Shown here in pieces: positions 1-10,339 of a DNA stretch of 64,000 nt; within the stretch, counting starts at the first letter, position 1, and each line of letters starts with the position of its first letter. The DNA comes from Orychophragmus violaceus. Taxonomy: Eukaryota; Streptophyta; Magnoliopsida; Brassicales; Brassicaceae. The position numbers and the translations under genes are program-made. The notes beneath the pieces were generated by a model that was not told where the DNA came from, made no database searches, and worked only from the letters and a program-made list of their open reading frames with translations. Location of the stretch: NCBI GenBank assembly GCA_030180135.1, contig CM058239.1, forward strand, positions 59,713,823 through 59,777,822, written 5' to 3'.

Positions 1-839
1 ATTAATGTCTGGGACTCCCAATGACATTTATGAATCACAAACCGTCTTACCCACGCAAAAGCAGACATCCTCACACTGTAAGGCCATGAATGCAATTGAA
101 TGGGCTTTGACAGCTGACATAGCCTGGACAAGACATCCAACGCTTGATATTATTTGAGGTTCGTAGGTTTATTAAAATTCATTCCCAAAATAGAAGATTA
201 CTATTTCGGGAAACTTTCTATTTTGGAAACCTACTATTTTGGAAACTTTCTAAAATTGGAAACTTTCTAAAACCGGAAACTTTCTAACTTTAGAAATTTC
301 TTTAAAATCCAAAACCCGCAAATTCAGAAACTTCTATTTTAAGAAACTTTCTAATTTCAAAATTTCGGAAACTTTAATTTAAAAACGACTTTATAAATAT
401 ATAAAATAGATTTTAAATTGATCTGAAGAAAGACTCAAATAATTGGCCCAATTGTTTTAACTTCTTGGCCCGAGGCCCAAGAATTGGTCCATGTCCAAGA
501 CATGACCCAATTGTCCAATTAATTGACATAACCGGTCTGGTTCATTAAAACTGGTCTAACCAAGTTTTAATTACTACGACGACCACAATTGTCAACCGGT
601 TATTTACTAAACTGGAATTTCTCAATTTATTTGGTCCAACCAAATCAAATTAGAAATTCCTGGTTTAGGCACTAAATCCAATATTTCTTTCGACATTGGA
701 TTTCTTATCCCGGTTTAACCAGATTTAATAAAATTATTAAAATCTGTTTATTAAACCAGAACGAGATTTTAATTAAGTTTTGAACCGAACCTTGAACCGA
801 ACCGAATTGGTCACGAACCAAACCGAGTTGGTCGTGACC

Positions 840-1165
840 TAGCTTCCCATCACTCTCGACCAGCCGCTCGTGATGATCCGAGATCAAGACGGCGTGGAGG
901 ACGGGACGGGACAGGGACGGTGCACGGGACGCGGACGAGTTGCTCGGACGGACGCTCCACGATCGCCGAGCGATCGGGACGCGACGCACGCGACCGGGAC
1001 GCGATCGAGACGAGCGATCGGATGCGACGCGATGATCGATCGTGATCGATCATACGATCCGATCCGATCCGATCCATTCGACCATCCCGACCGTCCGACC
1101 CGCGATCCCGTCCGCCCGACCGGTCCAACTCACGGCCGTGATAACCAACCGGCCAAGCCGGTCGA
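840..1165. repeat. GC-rich, GATCG-rich low-complexity segment in E0 leader
   Basis: A compositionally distinct block of recurring cgatcg, gatccgatcc and gacgcgac words inside an AT-rich leader. Open frames here run on both strands, as expected of stop-poor GC-rich sequence, and none resembles a protein. E1 and E2 have unrelated GATCG-rich blocks at the same leader position. Confidence 0.7.
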
Positions 1166-1345
1166 TCTCTCCATGGCCGATCACAATAACTCGAGTCATA
1201 TAGCTCGGTTTTGTGATTTTCATGTTTGTTCAGGATTCAAATCAGTTTCTTAAGTGTTTTTCTTATCAGTAATGGATTCAAAACACTTCTAAACAGATTA
1301 AACAACCTAAACATGAATCTAAAACAAGAAATCCTAAGAACCAAT

Positions 1346-1358
1346 GGCTCTGATACCA
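1346..1358 (-). promoter_or_regulatory. Primer-binding site (initiator tRNA-Met), E0
   Basis: Minus-strand TGGTATCAGAGCC lies one base from the LTR end, the standard plant copia minus-strand priming site complementary to the 3' end of initiator tRNA-Met. Confidence 0.9.
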
Positions 1359-1359
1359 C

Positions 1360-1996
1360 TGTTGGAAAGTTCAGTTGATTAATCCTGATTCAGTTCATCA
1401 GATTAATAGTCCTAAACATGGATCTAGGTTCTCTTGTAATAGAAACATTATGATCTCACCTTTTACCTGTTTGTTGCAGCGGAAGGAATAGAACAGGTCA
1501 GAGATCAGGGAGATACACCAAGGGATGAATCCTCCAAAGGCTCACACACGCAATCACAGGAAACTGGCTGCTAGACCACAAGGAGGGAGGCGCCAGAGAG
1601 AGAGGAAAATCGCGGCTGGGTATTAGGGTTAGGGGAAAAAAGACTTGGCTTTTAGTTTATAAAAGCCTTCTCTTTCCCTTTTGGGCTTTTGGGCCCAAAA
1701 CACCAATCTGATTAAATACCATTTAATCAGACCCATTAATTCTTCTCTCTTAGTACGACAAATGCCTAGCACTTTTGACGTACTTCTGCCAAGCCGTTCC
1801 AACATTATTTCCTGCTAGCTTAAGCGTGTGACCCATATGGGATCATATAATAAAGGCAATAAGTCCAAGACTTATAGATCATGAGCGGACTCTAGCAAGC
1901 CATCATGATCCCCAGTATTATATGACTTATGTCTGATCTTTGACATACTCTTACTTTCTAGAGACAGTACCGAGATTACTGGACACAATTCCAACA
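1360..1996 (-). repeat. 5' LTR of copia E0
   Basis: On the minus strand the LTR begins TGTTGGAATTGTGTCC at 1996 and ends ...TTTCCAACA at 1360, with TG/CA ends and terminal TGTTGGAA/TTCCAACA inverted repeats. It is 637 bp, close to the 638 bp LTR of E1. The stretch near 1861-1960 is shared with the E1/E2 LTRs at moderate identity. Confidence 0.88.
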
Positions 1997-2729
1997 GTCT
2001 CCTCATCCAAGGTGGAGAATAGGCTGTATCAGAATGAACTTGTCCAAGAAAAGAAGGAGTAGAATGCTCTCCAGGATCCAAAATCACAATGTCACTTGGC
2101 TGCTTATCACCTTCATCCATGATGGTGAAGGTCTGCCCATCTATCAGTGGCTTGCGCAGCTTGTCCATCTCAAAGTGCAGCGGCTCATCTCCCAGGTGGA
2201 GGTCAATCAGACTGTGTCTAACATCTATTACTGCTCCTGCTGTAGCCAGAAATGGTCTCCCAAGTATCAAAGCATCATCCTGCTCACTCTCATATTTCAG
2301 CACTAGGAAGTCTGTAGGAACCAAGTAGTTCCCAACTCTTACCGGGATGTCCTCGAGAAGTCCTTCTGGAACTCTTATAGACTGATCAGCTAGGATAAGA
2401 GAGGTCCTAGTAGGTGTAAAATCAAGCATCCCCAGTTTCTCAGCCACAGAATATGGCATCAAACTTCCAGCAGCTCCTAAGTCACACAGAGAGCGCCTAA
2501 AACTATCCTCAAAGATTGAACAACTTAGAATAAAGATCCCATGATCAGGCAGCTTCTTAGGAACCTTGGTTAATAGTACTTCACTCACCTGCTGAGGAAC
2601 AACTATAACCCAATCCTTAAGTGTCTCATCCATTGGCAGCATTTTCTGCAAGTACTTTTGCACACATGGATGATAAGGTGGATCATCAGATGGAGGATCT
2701 TCTTCCAACTCCTCACTCATCTTCTCCAA
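1997..2729 (-). pseudogene. Athila-type aspartic protease, copy A (truncated by E0)
   Basis: Retropepsin portion of the gag-protease polyprotein. The active-site region reads LCDLGAAGSLMPYS, the D-L-G form usual in Athila rather than D-S/T-G, followed by ADQSIRVPEGLLEDIPVRVG and ALILGRPFLATAGAVIDVR, the flap/C-terminal retropepsin pattern. After PPWMRRL the frame runs into the E0 LTR and gains a foreign tail to about 1872. Two stops (near 2752 and 2808) separate it from gag; both are shared with copy B and so predate the duplication. Confidence 0.85.
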
Positions 2730-2810
2730 CCTCTTAAGCTCATTAATTTCTTGTCAAATCACTTCAGACACCTTAGGATACAGACTGATAGCTTGTGCAT
2801 AAATCTCCTT

Positions 2811-4634
2811 CTAAGTTATTTCAGACACTCCAGGGAACAACCGATCAAGTTCTAAATCTCCTTCTGCATCTATGCCATAAAAATCTTGTGTCTGTTCTCG
2901 CCCTGCAACGATCGTCGCTACGGGAGCGTCGATCGTCGCTATCCCGACAGGTGCATCACTCGACGCAGATGTTGCATCGATCGACGCACTACAGCAGATT
3001 TCACCCAAGAGTTTTTCCAGATAATCCGAAATTTCAGCCTCTTCTTCCAGTTCAGCTGTTTTGATCTCAATTCCTTCAGCTAGATGCAATCCCTCATCAA
3101 TGTATACTGTCCAAGCCTTCATGTGAGTGTCTACAACACCTTTTCCTTTAACAGAACTAGAAATCTGACTCACCTGAGTATCCAACTGCTTCACATGAGT
3201 GCTTAGAGACTCGAACTTTCCATTAAGGTCTTCATAGACAGCATCCAACTTCTTATTGCAGTCCACAGAAATCTTGGTTTGATTCTCCAGCAGCTGCTCC
3301 ATCATTGCCTCCATTTTACTCTCATGAGCTGTTGCTACAGGAGGTGTTTGGTAGGAAGAATACCCATAGGTTCTCTGAGTACCTTGTCCAAAAGACTTCT
3401 AAAAACCACTAGTCTGTCCAGAATTAGATGAGTTGCTGTTGAAAGCACTTTTCTGTCCTCCATTGAAGAATCTGTTTCCCTGTTGATTATCAAATCTATT
3501 ACCTTGGAATCTAGATCCTCCTATGTAATTCACATCTTCCTCCTGAGTGTCCTCCTCAGTCTGAATTACCTCTACATCTTGGGCAAAGTGGACAGCTTTC
3601 TTACCTGCTAGGAGATTGCAAACTGTGTCTAGCCTAGATCTAATATCAGCTATGTCAGAATTCTCTACACTTCCACCAGATTTCTTTCTCCTCTCATCCA
3701 TAGTCTTGCAACTGTTGCTGCTTACTAGATTCTCAATCAACTGCTTCGCTTGTGCAGGAGTCCTGGTGTTGAAGTTAGCATTACTGGAGTTATCCAGTGC
3801 AGACTGATATGGAAGATCTATTCCTCTGAAGAAGATACCTAGCAATGTGACCTCAGTGAATCCATGGTGTGGGCAATCACGCTGGTACTTTCTAAATCTC
3901 ATCCAGGCAGCTTTCAAAGGCTCCACAGGGCCTTGCGAGAATGTCAGAATATCCTGTCTAGACTGATCTGATCTAGCATCATCGTAGAAATGTCTAAGGA
4001 ACTCACCTTTCAGAACTGTCCATGTAGTATACTGACCAGGTGGAAATTGCTTCAGCCATGCAGCAGCGTCTCCAGCGAGACTGTGTGGAAAGAGCTTGAG
4101 AAACAGATAATCCGGGCAGACTCCATCATACTTCATGCCAGTGATTATGTCCTCAAACTGATCAATGTGATCCATAGGCTGCTCCGTTGGGTAACCATGA
4201 AATGCATTCTGTCTCATCATCGAGTAGTAGATGGTTTTGATCTCAAAATCATTTCTCTCAAAACCAGGAAGCACTAGAGCTGACCGGTTTGCATGAAACT
4301 CATCCGGTCTGTTGTAGTCAGCTAAAGTCCTCTCATGGACAACCATCTGTCTAGCTTGGTTCTGTCCTTGACCTTGCGCCTGCGGTGGTGGTTCAGCTTC
4401 CTCAACCTCAGGGATCACTCGTCCATCAGCATCAATCCTCTGCCCAGCAGCATTGTAAGGATTGTTTTGCGGATCTCTCAGGGTACCATTAGCATCTCGT
4501 ATCAGGATCAAACGCTCACGTACCATCCTTTCTCTTCTTTCTCTTCTGTTAGTCCTCTTTAAACGTCCAAGTTCTTCAAGTTCGAGATTAACTAAGTCTA
4601 AGTTCGGATTACTTCTAGTTTTCTGCGTCTGCAT
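2811..4634 (-). pseudogene. Athila-type gag, copy A (premature stop)
   Basis: Capsid/nucleocapsid polyprotein of a Ty3/gypsy Athila-lineage element. Gag core near DHIDQFEDIITGMKYDG, LAGDAAAWLKQ and GEFLRHFYDDARSDQSR, the Retrotrans_gag type pattern; the C-terminal part is Asn/Gly/Phe-rich (NRFFNGGQKSAF) without a CCHC knuckle. The ATG at 4634 (MQTQKTRSNPN) is chosen because a TAG lies just upstream in frame. A TAG at 3396-3398 replaces the CAG kept in copy B, leaving the C-terminal half open to 2811. The CGATCG cluster at 2906-2990 is translated in frame as SIDA/TIDA/TIVA. Confidence 0.88.
2906..2990. repeat. CGATCG palindrome cluster inside gag-protease linker (copy A)
   Basis: About four units (caacgatcgtcgc, gcgtcgatcgtcgc, gcatcactcgacgc, gcatcgatcgacgc) in 85 bp. 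The cluster is in coding sequence yet matches clusters in the LTRs and untranslated spacers of the same family. Confidence 0.8.
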
Positions 4635-4653
4635 AAACTGTATGTAATCGTCC

Positions 4654-4745
4654 AGCAACGATCGATGCTATCAGTGCAACGATCGTTTCAATCTCAGAAT
4701 CGCCTAGTGACGATCGATGCAAGGGTGCAACGATCGACGCAGTGC
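4654..4745. repeat. CGATCG palindrome cluster in gag leader (copy A)
   Basis: Four units between PBS and gag start: caacgatcgatgc, caacgatcgtttc, gacgatcgatgc and caacgatcgacgc, with the companion word 'ggcgat' in reverse complement between units 2 and 3. Confidence 0.8.
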
Positions 4746-4883
4746 GAAATCGGTACCTGCGACAGAGAGAAAACAGAGAAAATTAGTAACTAAAAAAAAA
4801 AAAAAAAACAAAAACAAAAACGAAAAGAAAACGAAAAATCCTAGTAAAACCCTAGGCTCCAAGCTATCGAAGACTCTAAGAGT

Positions 4884-4900
4884 CCCCGGCAACGGCGCCA
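4884..4900 (-). promoter_or_regulatory. Primer-binding site (tRNA-Asp), copy A
   Basis: Minus-strand TGGCGCCGTTGCCGGGG is the exact complement of the 3' terminal 17 nt of plant tRNA-Asp(GUC) including CCA, starting six bases from the LTR end. It is the diagnostic Athila primer. Confidence 0.92.
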
Positions 4901-4906
4901 AAAACT

Positions 4907-6082
4907 TGATAGGGGTCAGGTTTTAATCATATTCTACTGCAAGTGCACAGTTCAGTGATTGTAGTATATAGGGTATCGAATCCACAGAGACTCTGGTTTC
5001 GATAGCAAAAGAACAAGGGATTAAACTAGGAAGAAAGCAATGTGATGTAAATAAAAGCAATGCGAGAAAGTAAACAGAAAGCAGAGATTGTTGGTTGTGA
5101 AAGCAAGTTATTAAAAGCGCTAAGTCTAGGGCGTTCTCAGGAAATCAGACAAGCAGACAGTTTATTCAGCAAGGATCTAATTAAGCACAGTTCTAGAACT
5201 CAAAACACGGATATAGAACTAACCAAATTTCTTTGCGATAATTCTCTAAGTCTAAGTGCAGCAAACCAAACTTTCGTTTGCGAGAACTAACAGATTAAAC
5301 CAGCATTAATTCCAAGTTTGATATGTTCACAATTCACCTAAACCAAACTTTCGTTTGCGAGAAGTTTAATTGCTCAACCTAAATAGTTCAGATTCCTAAA
5401 CCACACTTTCGTGTCGTATTTAGCAACCTAAGATCTAGATTCTAATTGATCAGGTTAGAACTAGCTTTAAGCACAATTAGATTGAAGAACAGATATAGTT
5501 ATGAATCCTTAACTGAATTAAACAAGTCTAGCAAGTCATGAAATCCTATGTGAGAAACCCTAAACCTAACTAGGAATCTACTCAGACATTGATAATGAAA
5601 ACATAATCATATGAAGAATAAATTGCATAAAAGATAATAAAGAATTAAAGGGGTTCGAAGTCTTCTCCAAATACAGATGAAGTAAAGGTTCAGATCAGCC
5701 CCAAAAGCTCTAAAAATCCTCTGCTCTTAATTATGAAAGCGTATCTAATTAAAACACCAAAAACTCAATAATATAGGTCTAATCTCGGCCAGGGGCTTCT
5801 TTGTAAATATCAGGAACTTCTGGATCAGAGTGCAATAACTTGACTCTTCATAAACCGCCGAGTTTTGGCCCATCTCGCTGGTGCAATGATCGACGCAGTA
5901 CTCTGTTTCGGACAGTGAACTCTATCTCTCGGCCAAACACTCCAAAAATCTCCAAAATACTCCAACATCTCCAATTCAGCTTCAAACCTGATTATACCTG
6001 TAAAAGACTCTAAAAGAACACAAAAAGACACTAAAACACATTTATATCATGGTCTAAAACTAGTAAAAACCATGACATATCA
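4907..6082 (-). repeat. Middle (shared) LTR of array A/B
   Basis: 1176 bp, TG...CA on the minus strand: starts TGATATGTCATGG at 6082 and ends CCCCTATCA at 4907. A PPT complement abuts the 6082 end and a PBS the 4907 end, proving it serves two internal domains. It carries four spaced copies of a Brassicaceae Athila LTR word ('ccaaactttcgtttgcgag' and variants, 5225-5430). Relative to 10340-11533 it lacks about 18-20 bp between two CGATCG-type units near 5883. Confidence 0.9.
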
Positions 6083-7444
6083 ACTCCCCCACACTTACCC
6101 TTTGCTTGCCCTCAAGCAAAACAGAGAACTAAAGCATGGTGAAGAGGTTTGAAAACTCTTCAGAAACTCATTTCATCCTAGAAGTTACAACACTCAGATT
6201 CCCTTTAGTAAACCACTGAAAGAATCAATCATAGGATATCAAGACCAACATATACTTCCCCCACACTTAGCAACTGTCCTAAGTAAACTCCACGATCACA
6301 TTCAAGCATTCAAATTATCCCTACTGACTTCTGCAAGTATTTAAGTGCGGTCTCACCTAAGGAGTATCGATCAAAGGGCACATGGATTCTTACCTTATCA
6401 GCTCTAGACCACCATACTATCTTTCTCTAGTCCCTTTCTTCTCTTTCCCTTCCTTAACAACTGATTTTTCCCCATTGGGTATCATTTTATTTTTTTTATC
6501 AGTGTTCTTCCCGTTATGGGGTGTACTTTGGACACATTCCATGGATGCATAAGAGATAATAGTGTTTGCTACTATTCCCATGACCACTTCGGAGTTACTA
6601 ACTCCTCCTCAGTTTATTATCTTTTTTTTATTTTATGGAAGGGGAGAAGGGGACTAAATAGGATAGGTTGACAGGCTGTGTCAGAACTAACAAGGGAATC
6701 CGACACAAAGTATACCAAGCCCTTAGGTGAGAAATCTAAGTCAGTATTAAGGTTGAAGTCAGTAAAAGGATCCTCTGATACCTGAAGTGATGTGGGTGTT
6801 CCCAGTAGGTTGATCCGTGTCTGAGTTTTCTATTAGTCAGAGATAGATCCTGCAACTTCATCCCAATGGTTACTTAAGTTCCTGCAAGTGCTGTTAAAAC
6901 TTCTCAGAAAGTCATAGTTTCTTACTTAAACAATTTTGACTCAATAAAACAATTTTTTTTTTTTTTTTGAAAAATGGACTGACTCTTAAGAAAACAGAAA
7001 GATAAACGTCAGTAGCACCTCCCCCACACTTAAGACACACTGTCCCCAGTAGTGTCAAGCGAAGGATCGGTAAAAAGAAATAAAAATTGTTAATGGTTTG
7101 TTGAGTTCTGTCGGGTTTACCTCTGTCGCTCAGGTATCGATCGTTGCACTAAGTGCATCGACTGTTGCTAGGCGATTTTCGTGTATGGTCGATCGTTGCT
7201 AGTAATGCAACGATCGCTGCAATGCGATTCCGATCGTGTTGTGACGATCGACACAGAAGTGCGTCGATCGACGCACTGCGAATTTGTCCGAGACCTGCAA
7301 ACATAAACTCACCAAAACCAAAAACAAACGTAAAATCCTAACAAAAACACCAAAAATTAAGTAGAAAAACACCAGTACCTAATGGTGGGTTGCCTCCCAC
7401 CCAGCGCTTGTTTAAGGTCATTAGCTTGACCGGACGAACAAGAA
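6083..7444 (-). other. 3' non-coding region of copy B, with three PPT-like tracts
   Basis: No coding sequence. The PPT (complement of actcccccacactta, 6083-6097) touches the LTR. Two more tcccccacactta tracts lie near 6257-6270 and 7020-7035. A T-rich stretch near 6480 and A-rich near 6955 are also seen. ORF2, present here in C and D, is absent. Confidence 0.75.
7136..7290. repeat. CGATCG palindrome cluster between protease and PPT (copy B)
   Basis: Six or more units in 155 bp: tatcgatcgttgca, gcatcgactgttgc, ggtcgatcgttgc, gcaacgatcgctgca, gacgatcgacac and gcgtcgatcgacgc. The order matches the cluster 3' of ORF2 in D (32340-32351 joined to 46770-46890), but the sequence then continues as the spacer 5' of ORF2, which suggests ORF2 was removed here. 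Confidence 0.8.
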
Positions 7445-8224
7445 TCAGGCACCTCGAGATCCTGACAGAGACTTTGATTGTCCCTGTGCAAGTCTCCTCA
7501 TCCAAGGTGGAGAATAGGCTGTATCAGAATGAACTTGTCCAAGAAAAGAAGGAGTAGAATGCTCTCAAGGATCCAAAATCACAATGTCACTTGGCTGCTT
7601 ATCACCTTCATCCATGATGGTGAAGGTCTGCCCATCTATCAGTGGCTTGCGCAGCTTGTCCATCTCAAAGTGCAGCGGCTCATCTCCCAGGTGGAGGTCA
7701 ATCAGACTGTGTCTAACATCTATTACTGCTCCTGCTGTAGCCAGAAATGGTCTCCCAAGTATCAAAGCATCATCCTGCTCACTCTCATATTTCAGCACTA
7801 GGAAGTCTGTAGGAACCAAGTAGTTCCCAACTCTTACCGGGATGTCCTCGAGAAGTCCTTCTGGAACTCTTATAGACTGATCAGCTAGGATAAGAGAGGT
7901 CCTAGTAGGTGTAAAATCAAGCATCCCCAGTTTCTCAGCCACAGAATATGGCATCAAACTTCCAGCAGCTCCTAAGTCACACAGAGAGCGCCTAAAACTA
8001 TCCTCAAAGATTGAACAACTTAGAATAAAGATCCCATGATCAGGCAGCTTCTTAGGAACCTTGGTTAATAGTACTTCACTCACCTGCTGAGGAACAACTA
8101 TAACCCAATCCTTAAGTGTCTCATCCATTGGCAGCATTTTCTGCAAGTACTTTTGCACACATGGATGATAAGGTGGATCATCAGATGGAGGATCTTCTTC
8201 CAACTCCTCACTCATCTTCTCCAA
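7445..8224 (-). pseudogene. Athila-type aspartic protease, copy B
   Basis: Same protease as copy A, with DLGAAGSLMPYS and ALILGRPFLATAGA intact. It ends ...SKSLSGSRGA then TGA (7445-7447). A GGA-to-TGA change at 7562-7564 truncates the last about 39 codons, which copy A reads through. Upstream, two in-frame stops shared with A (about 8247 and 8303) cut it off from gag, so synthesis would need readthrough or reinitiation at the Met at 8224. Confidence 0.85.
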
Positions 8225-8305
8225 CCTCTTAAGCTCATCAATTTCTTGTCAAATCACTTCAGACACCTTAGGATACAGACTGATAGCTTGTGCATAAATC
8301 TCCTT

Positions 8306-10069
8306 CTAAGTTATTTCAGACACTCCAGGGAACAACCGATCAAGTTCTAAATCTCCTTCTGCATCTATGCCATAAAAATCTTGTGTCTGTTCTCGCCCTG
8401 CAACGATCGTCGCTACGGGAGCGTCGATCGTCGCTATCCCGACAGGTGCATCACTCGACGCAGATGTTGCATCGATCGACGCACTACAGCAGATTTCACC
8501 CAAGAGTTTTTCCAGATAATCCGAAATTTCAGCCTCTTCTTCCAGTTCAGCTGTTTTGATCTCAATTCCTTCAGCTAGATGCAATCCCTCATCAATGTAT
8601 ATTGTCCAAGCCTTCATGTGAGTGTCTACAACACCTTTTCCTTTAACAGAACTAGAAATCTGACTCACCTGAGTATCCAACTGCTTCACATGAGTGCTTA
8701 GAGACTCGAACTTTCCATTAAGGTCTTCATAGACAGCATCCAACTTCTTATTGCAGTCCACAGAAATCTTGGTTTGATTCTCCAGCAGCTGCTCCATCAT
8801 TGCCTCCATTTTACTCTCATGAGCTGTTGCTACAGGAGGTGTTTGGTAGGAAGAATACCCATAGGTTCTCTGAGTACCTTGTCCAAAAGGCTTCTGAAAA
8901 CCACTAGTCTGTCCAGAATTAGATGAGTTGCTGTTGAAAGCACTTTTCTGTCCTCCATTGAAGAATCTGTTTCCCTGTTGATTACCAAATCTATTACCTT
9001 GGAATCTAGATCCTCCTATGTAATTCACATCTTCCTCCTGAGTGTCCTCCTCAGTCTGAATTACCTCTACATCTTGGGCAAAGTGGACAGCTTTCTTACC
9101 TGCTAGGAGATTGCAAACTGTGTCTAGCCTAGATCTAATATCAGCTATGTCAGAATTCTCTACACTTCCACCAGATTTCTTTCTCCTCTCATCCATAGTC
9201 TTGCAACTGTTGCTGCTTACTAGATTCTCAATCAACTGCTTCGCTTGTGCAGGAGTCCTGGTGTTGAAGTTAGCATTACTGGAGTTATCCAGTGCAGACT
9301 GATATGGAAGATCTATTCCTCTGAAGAAGATACCTAGCAATGTGACCTCAGTGAATCCATGGTGTGGGCAATCACGCTGGTACTTTCTAAATCTCATCCA
9401 GTCAGCTTTCAAAGGCTCCACAGGGCCTTGCGAGAATGTCAGAATATCCTGTCTAGACTGATCTGATCTAGCATCATCGTAGAAATGTCTAAGGAACTCA
9501 CCTTTCAGAACTGTCCATGTAGTATACTGACCAGGTGGCAATTGCTTCAGCCATGCAGCAGCGTCTCCAGCGAGACTGTGTGGAAAGAGCTTGAGAAACA
9601 GATAATCCGGGCAGACTCCATCATACTTCATGCCAGTGATTATGTCCTCAAACTGATAAATGTGATCCATAGGCTGCTCCGTTGGGTAACCATGAAATGC
9701 ATTCTGTCTCATCATCGAGTAGTAGATGGTTTTGATCTCAAGTAGTAGATGGTCAGCTAAAGTCCTCTCATGGACAACCATCTGTCTAGCTTGGTTCTGT
9801 CCTTGACCTTGCGCCTGCGGTGGTAGTTCAGCTTCCTCAACCTCAGGGATCACTCGTCCATCAGCATCAATCCTCTGCCCAGCAGCATTGTAAGGATTGT
9901 TTTGCGGATCCCTCAGGGTACCATTTGCATCTCGTATCAGGATCAAACGCTCACGTACCATCCTTTCTCTTCTTTCTCTTCTGTTAGTCCTCTTTAAACG
10001 TCCAAGTTCATCAAGTTCGAGATTAACTAAGTCTAAGTTCGGATTACTTCTAGTTTTCTGCGTCTGCAT
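8306..10069 (-). CDS. Athila-type gag, copy B (open, with internal in-frame deletion)
   Basis: The longest open gag in the window, about 587 codons from the ATG at 10069 to the TAG shared with copy A. It keeps LAGDAAAWLKQLPPGQ, FLRHFYDDARSDQSRQDILT and the Gly/Asn/Phe-rich C-terminus, and reads through the position of A's TAG (QTSGFQKPFGQG). About 24 residues after HERTLAD are replaced by HLLL: an in-frame deletion of about 60 bp, at whose junction 'agtagtagatgg' appears twice (about 9717-9755). Because the lost stretch is conserved in A, C and D, particle function may be impaired. Confidence 0.85.
   Translation of the reverse strand: MQTQKTRSNPNLDLVNLELDELGRLKRTNRRERRERMVRERLILIRDANGTLRDPQNNPYNAAGQRIDADGRVIPEVEEAELPPQAQGQGQNQARQMVVHERTLADHLLLEIKTIYYSMMRQNAFHGYPTEQPMDHIYQFEDIITGMKYDGVCPDYLFLKLFPHSLAGDAAAWLKQLPPGQYTTWTVLKGEFLRHFYDDARSDQSRQDILTFSQGPVEPLKADWMRFRKYQRDCPHHGFTEVTLLGIFFRGIDLPYQSALDNSSNANFNTRTPAQAKQLIENLVSSNSCKTMDERRKKSGGSVENSDIADIRSRLDTVCNLLAGKKAVHFAQDVEVIQTEEDTQEEDVNYIGGSRFQGNRFGNQQGNRFFNGGQKSAFNSNSSNSGQTSGFQKPFGQGTQRTYGYSSYQTPPVATAHESKMEAMMEQLLENQTKISVDCNKKLDAVYEDLNGKFESLSTHVKQLDTQVSQISSSVKGKGVVDTHMKAWTIYIDEGLHLAEGIEIKTAELEEEAEISDYLEKLLGEICCSASIDATSASSDAPVGIATIDAPVATIVAGREQTQDFYGIDAEGDLELDRLFPGVSEIT
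8401..8485. repeat. CGATCG cluster inside gag-protease linker (copy B)
   Basis: Same in-frame cluster as at 2906-2990 in copy A, unchanged between the two copies. Confidence 0.8.
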
Positions 10070-10089
10070 AAACTGTATGTAATCGTCCA

Positions 10090-10182
10090 ACAACGATCGA
10101 TGCTATCAGTGCAACGATCGTTTCAATCTCAGAATCGCCTAGTGACGATCGATGCAAGGGTGCAACGATCGACGCAGTGCGA
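10090..10182. repeat. CGATCG cluster in gag leader (copy B)
   Basis: Four units, same arrangement as 4654-4745. Confidence 0.8.
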
Positions 10183-10316
10183 AATCGGTACCTGCGACAG
10201 AGAGAAAACAGAGAAAATTAGTAACTAAAAAAAAAAAAAAACAAAAACAAAAACGAAAAGAAAACGAAAAATCCTAGTAAAACCCTAGGCTCGAAGCTAT
10301 CGAAGACTCTAAGAGT

Positions 10317-10333
10317 CCCCGGCAACGGCGCCA
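10317..10333 (-). promoter_or_regulatory. Primer-binding site (tRNA-Asp), copy B
   Basis: Exact 17-nt tRNA-Asp complement, as in copy A, six bases from the LTR end. Confidence 0.92.
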
Positions 10334-10339
10334 AAAACT

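Larger units (their letters stand above)
1..1996 (-). mobile_element. Copia element E0, 5' end only (LTR, PBS, leader)
   Basis: This is the 5' end of a Ty1/copia retrotransposon transcribed leftward; its gag would lie beyond the left edge. Seen: an LTR at 1360-1996, an initiator-Met PBS abutting it, then a leader. The leader matches those of E1 and E2: the complement of the stretch around 34100-34200 (ending near 'gggagtcccagac') is at 1-150. The element sits in the protease gene of Athila copy A. The first five bases right of the LTR are GTCTC; the matching duplication would be off the left edge. LTR sequence differs clearly from E1/E2, so it is a sister subfamily. Confidence 0.88.

Noticed and set aside
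705..1253. Open frames on both strands in the GC-rich leader of E0
   Set aside because: Arg/Asp-rich low-complexity translations from stop-poor repeats in a retrotransposon leader; no conserved counterpart in E1 or E2.
2034..4647. Plus-strand frames opposite gag-protease copies A and B (also opposite C and D)
   Set aside because: Antisense shadows of the gag-protease frame; they recur only because the copies are similar.
5060..5290. 76-codon frame inside the Athila-like LTRs (also at 10493)
   Set aside because: Lies in the LTR repeat region and is not kept open in the LTRs of C or D.
7136..7290. CGATCG repeats as a CRISPR-like array
   Set aside because: Plant nuclear context, units too short and irregular, no cas genes, and the same motif is spread through LTRs and coding sequence.
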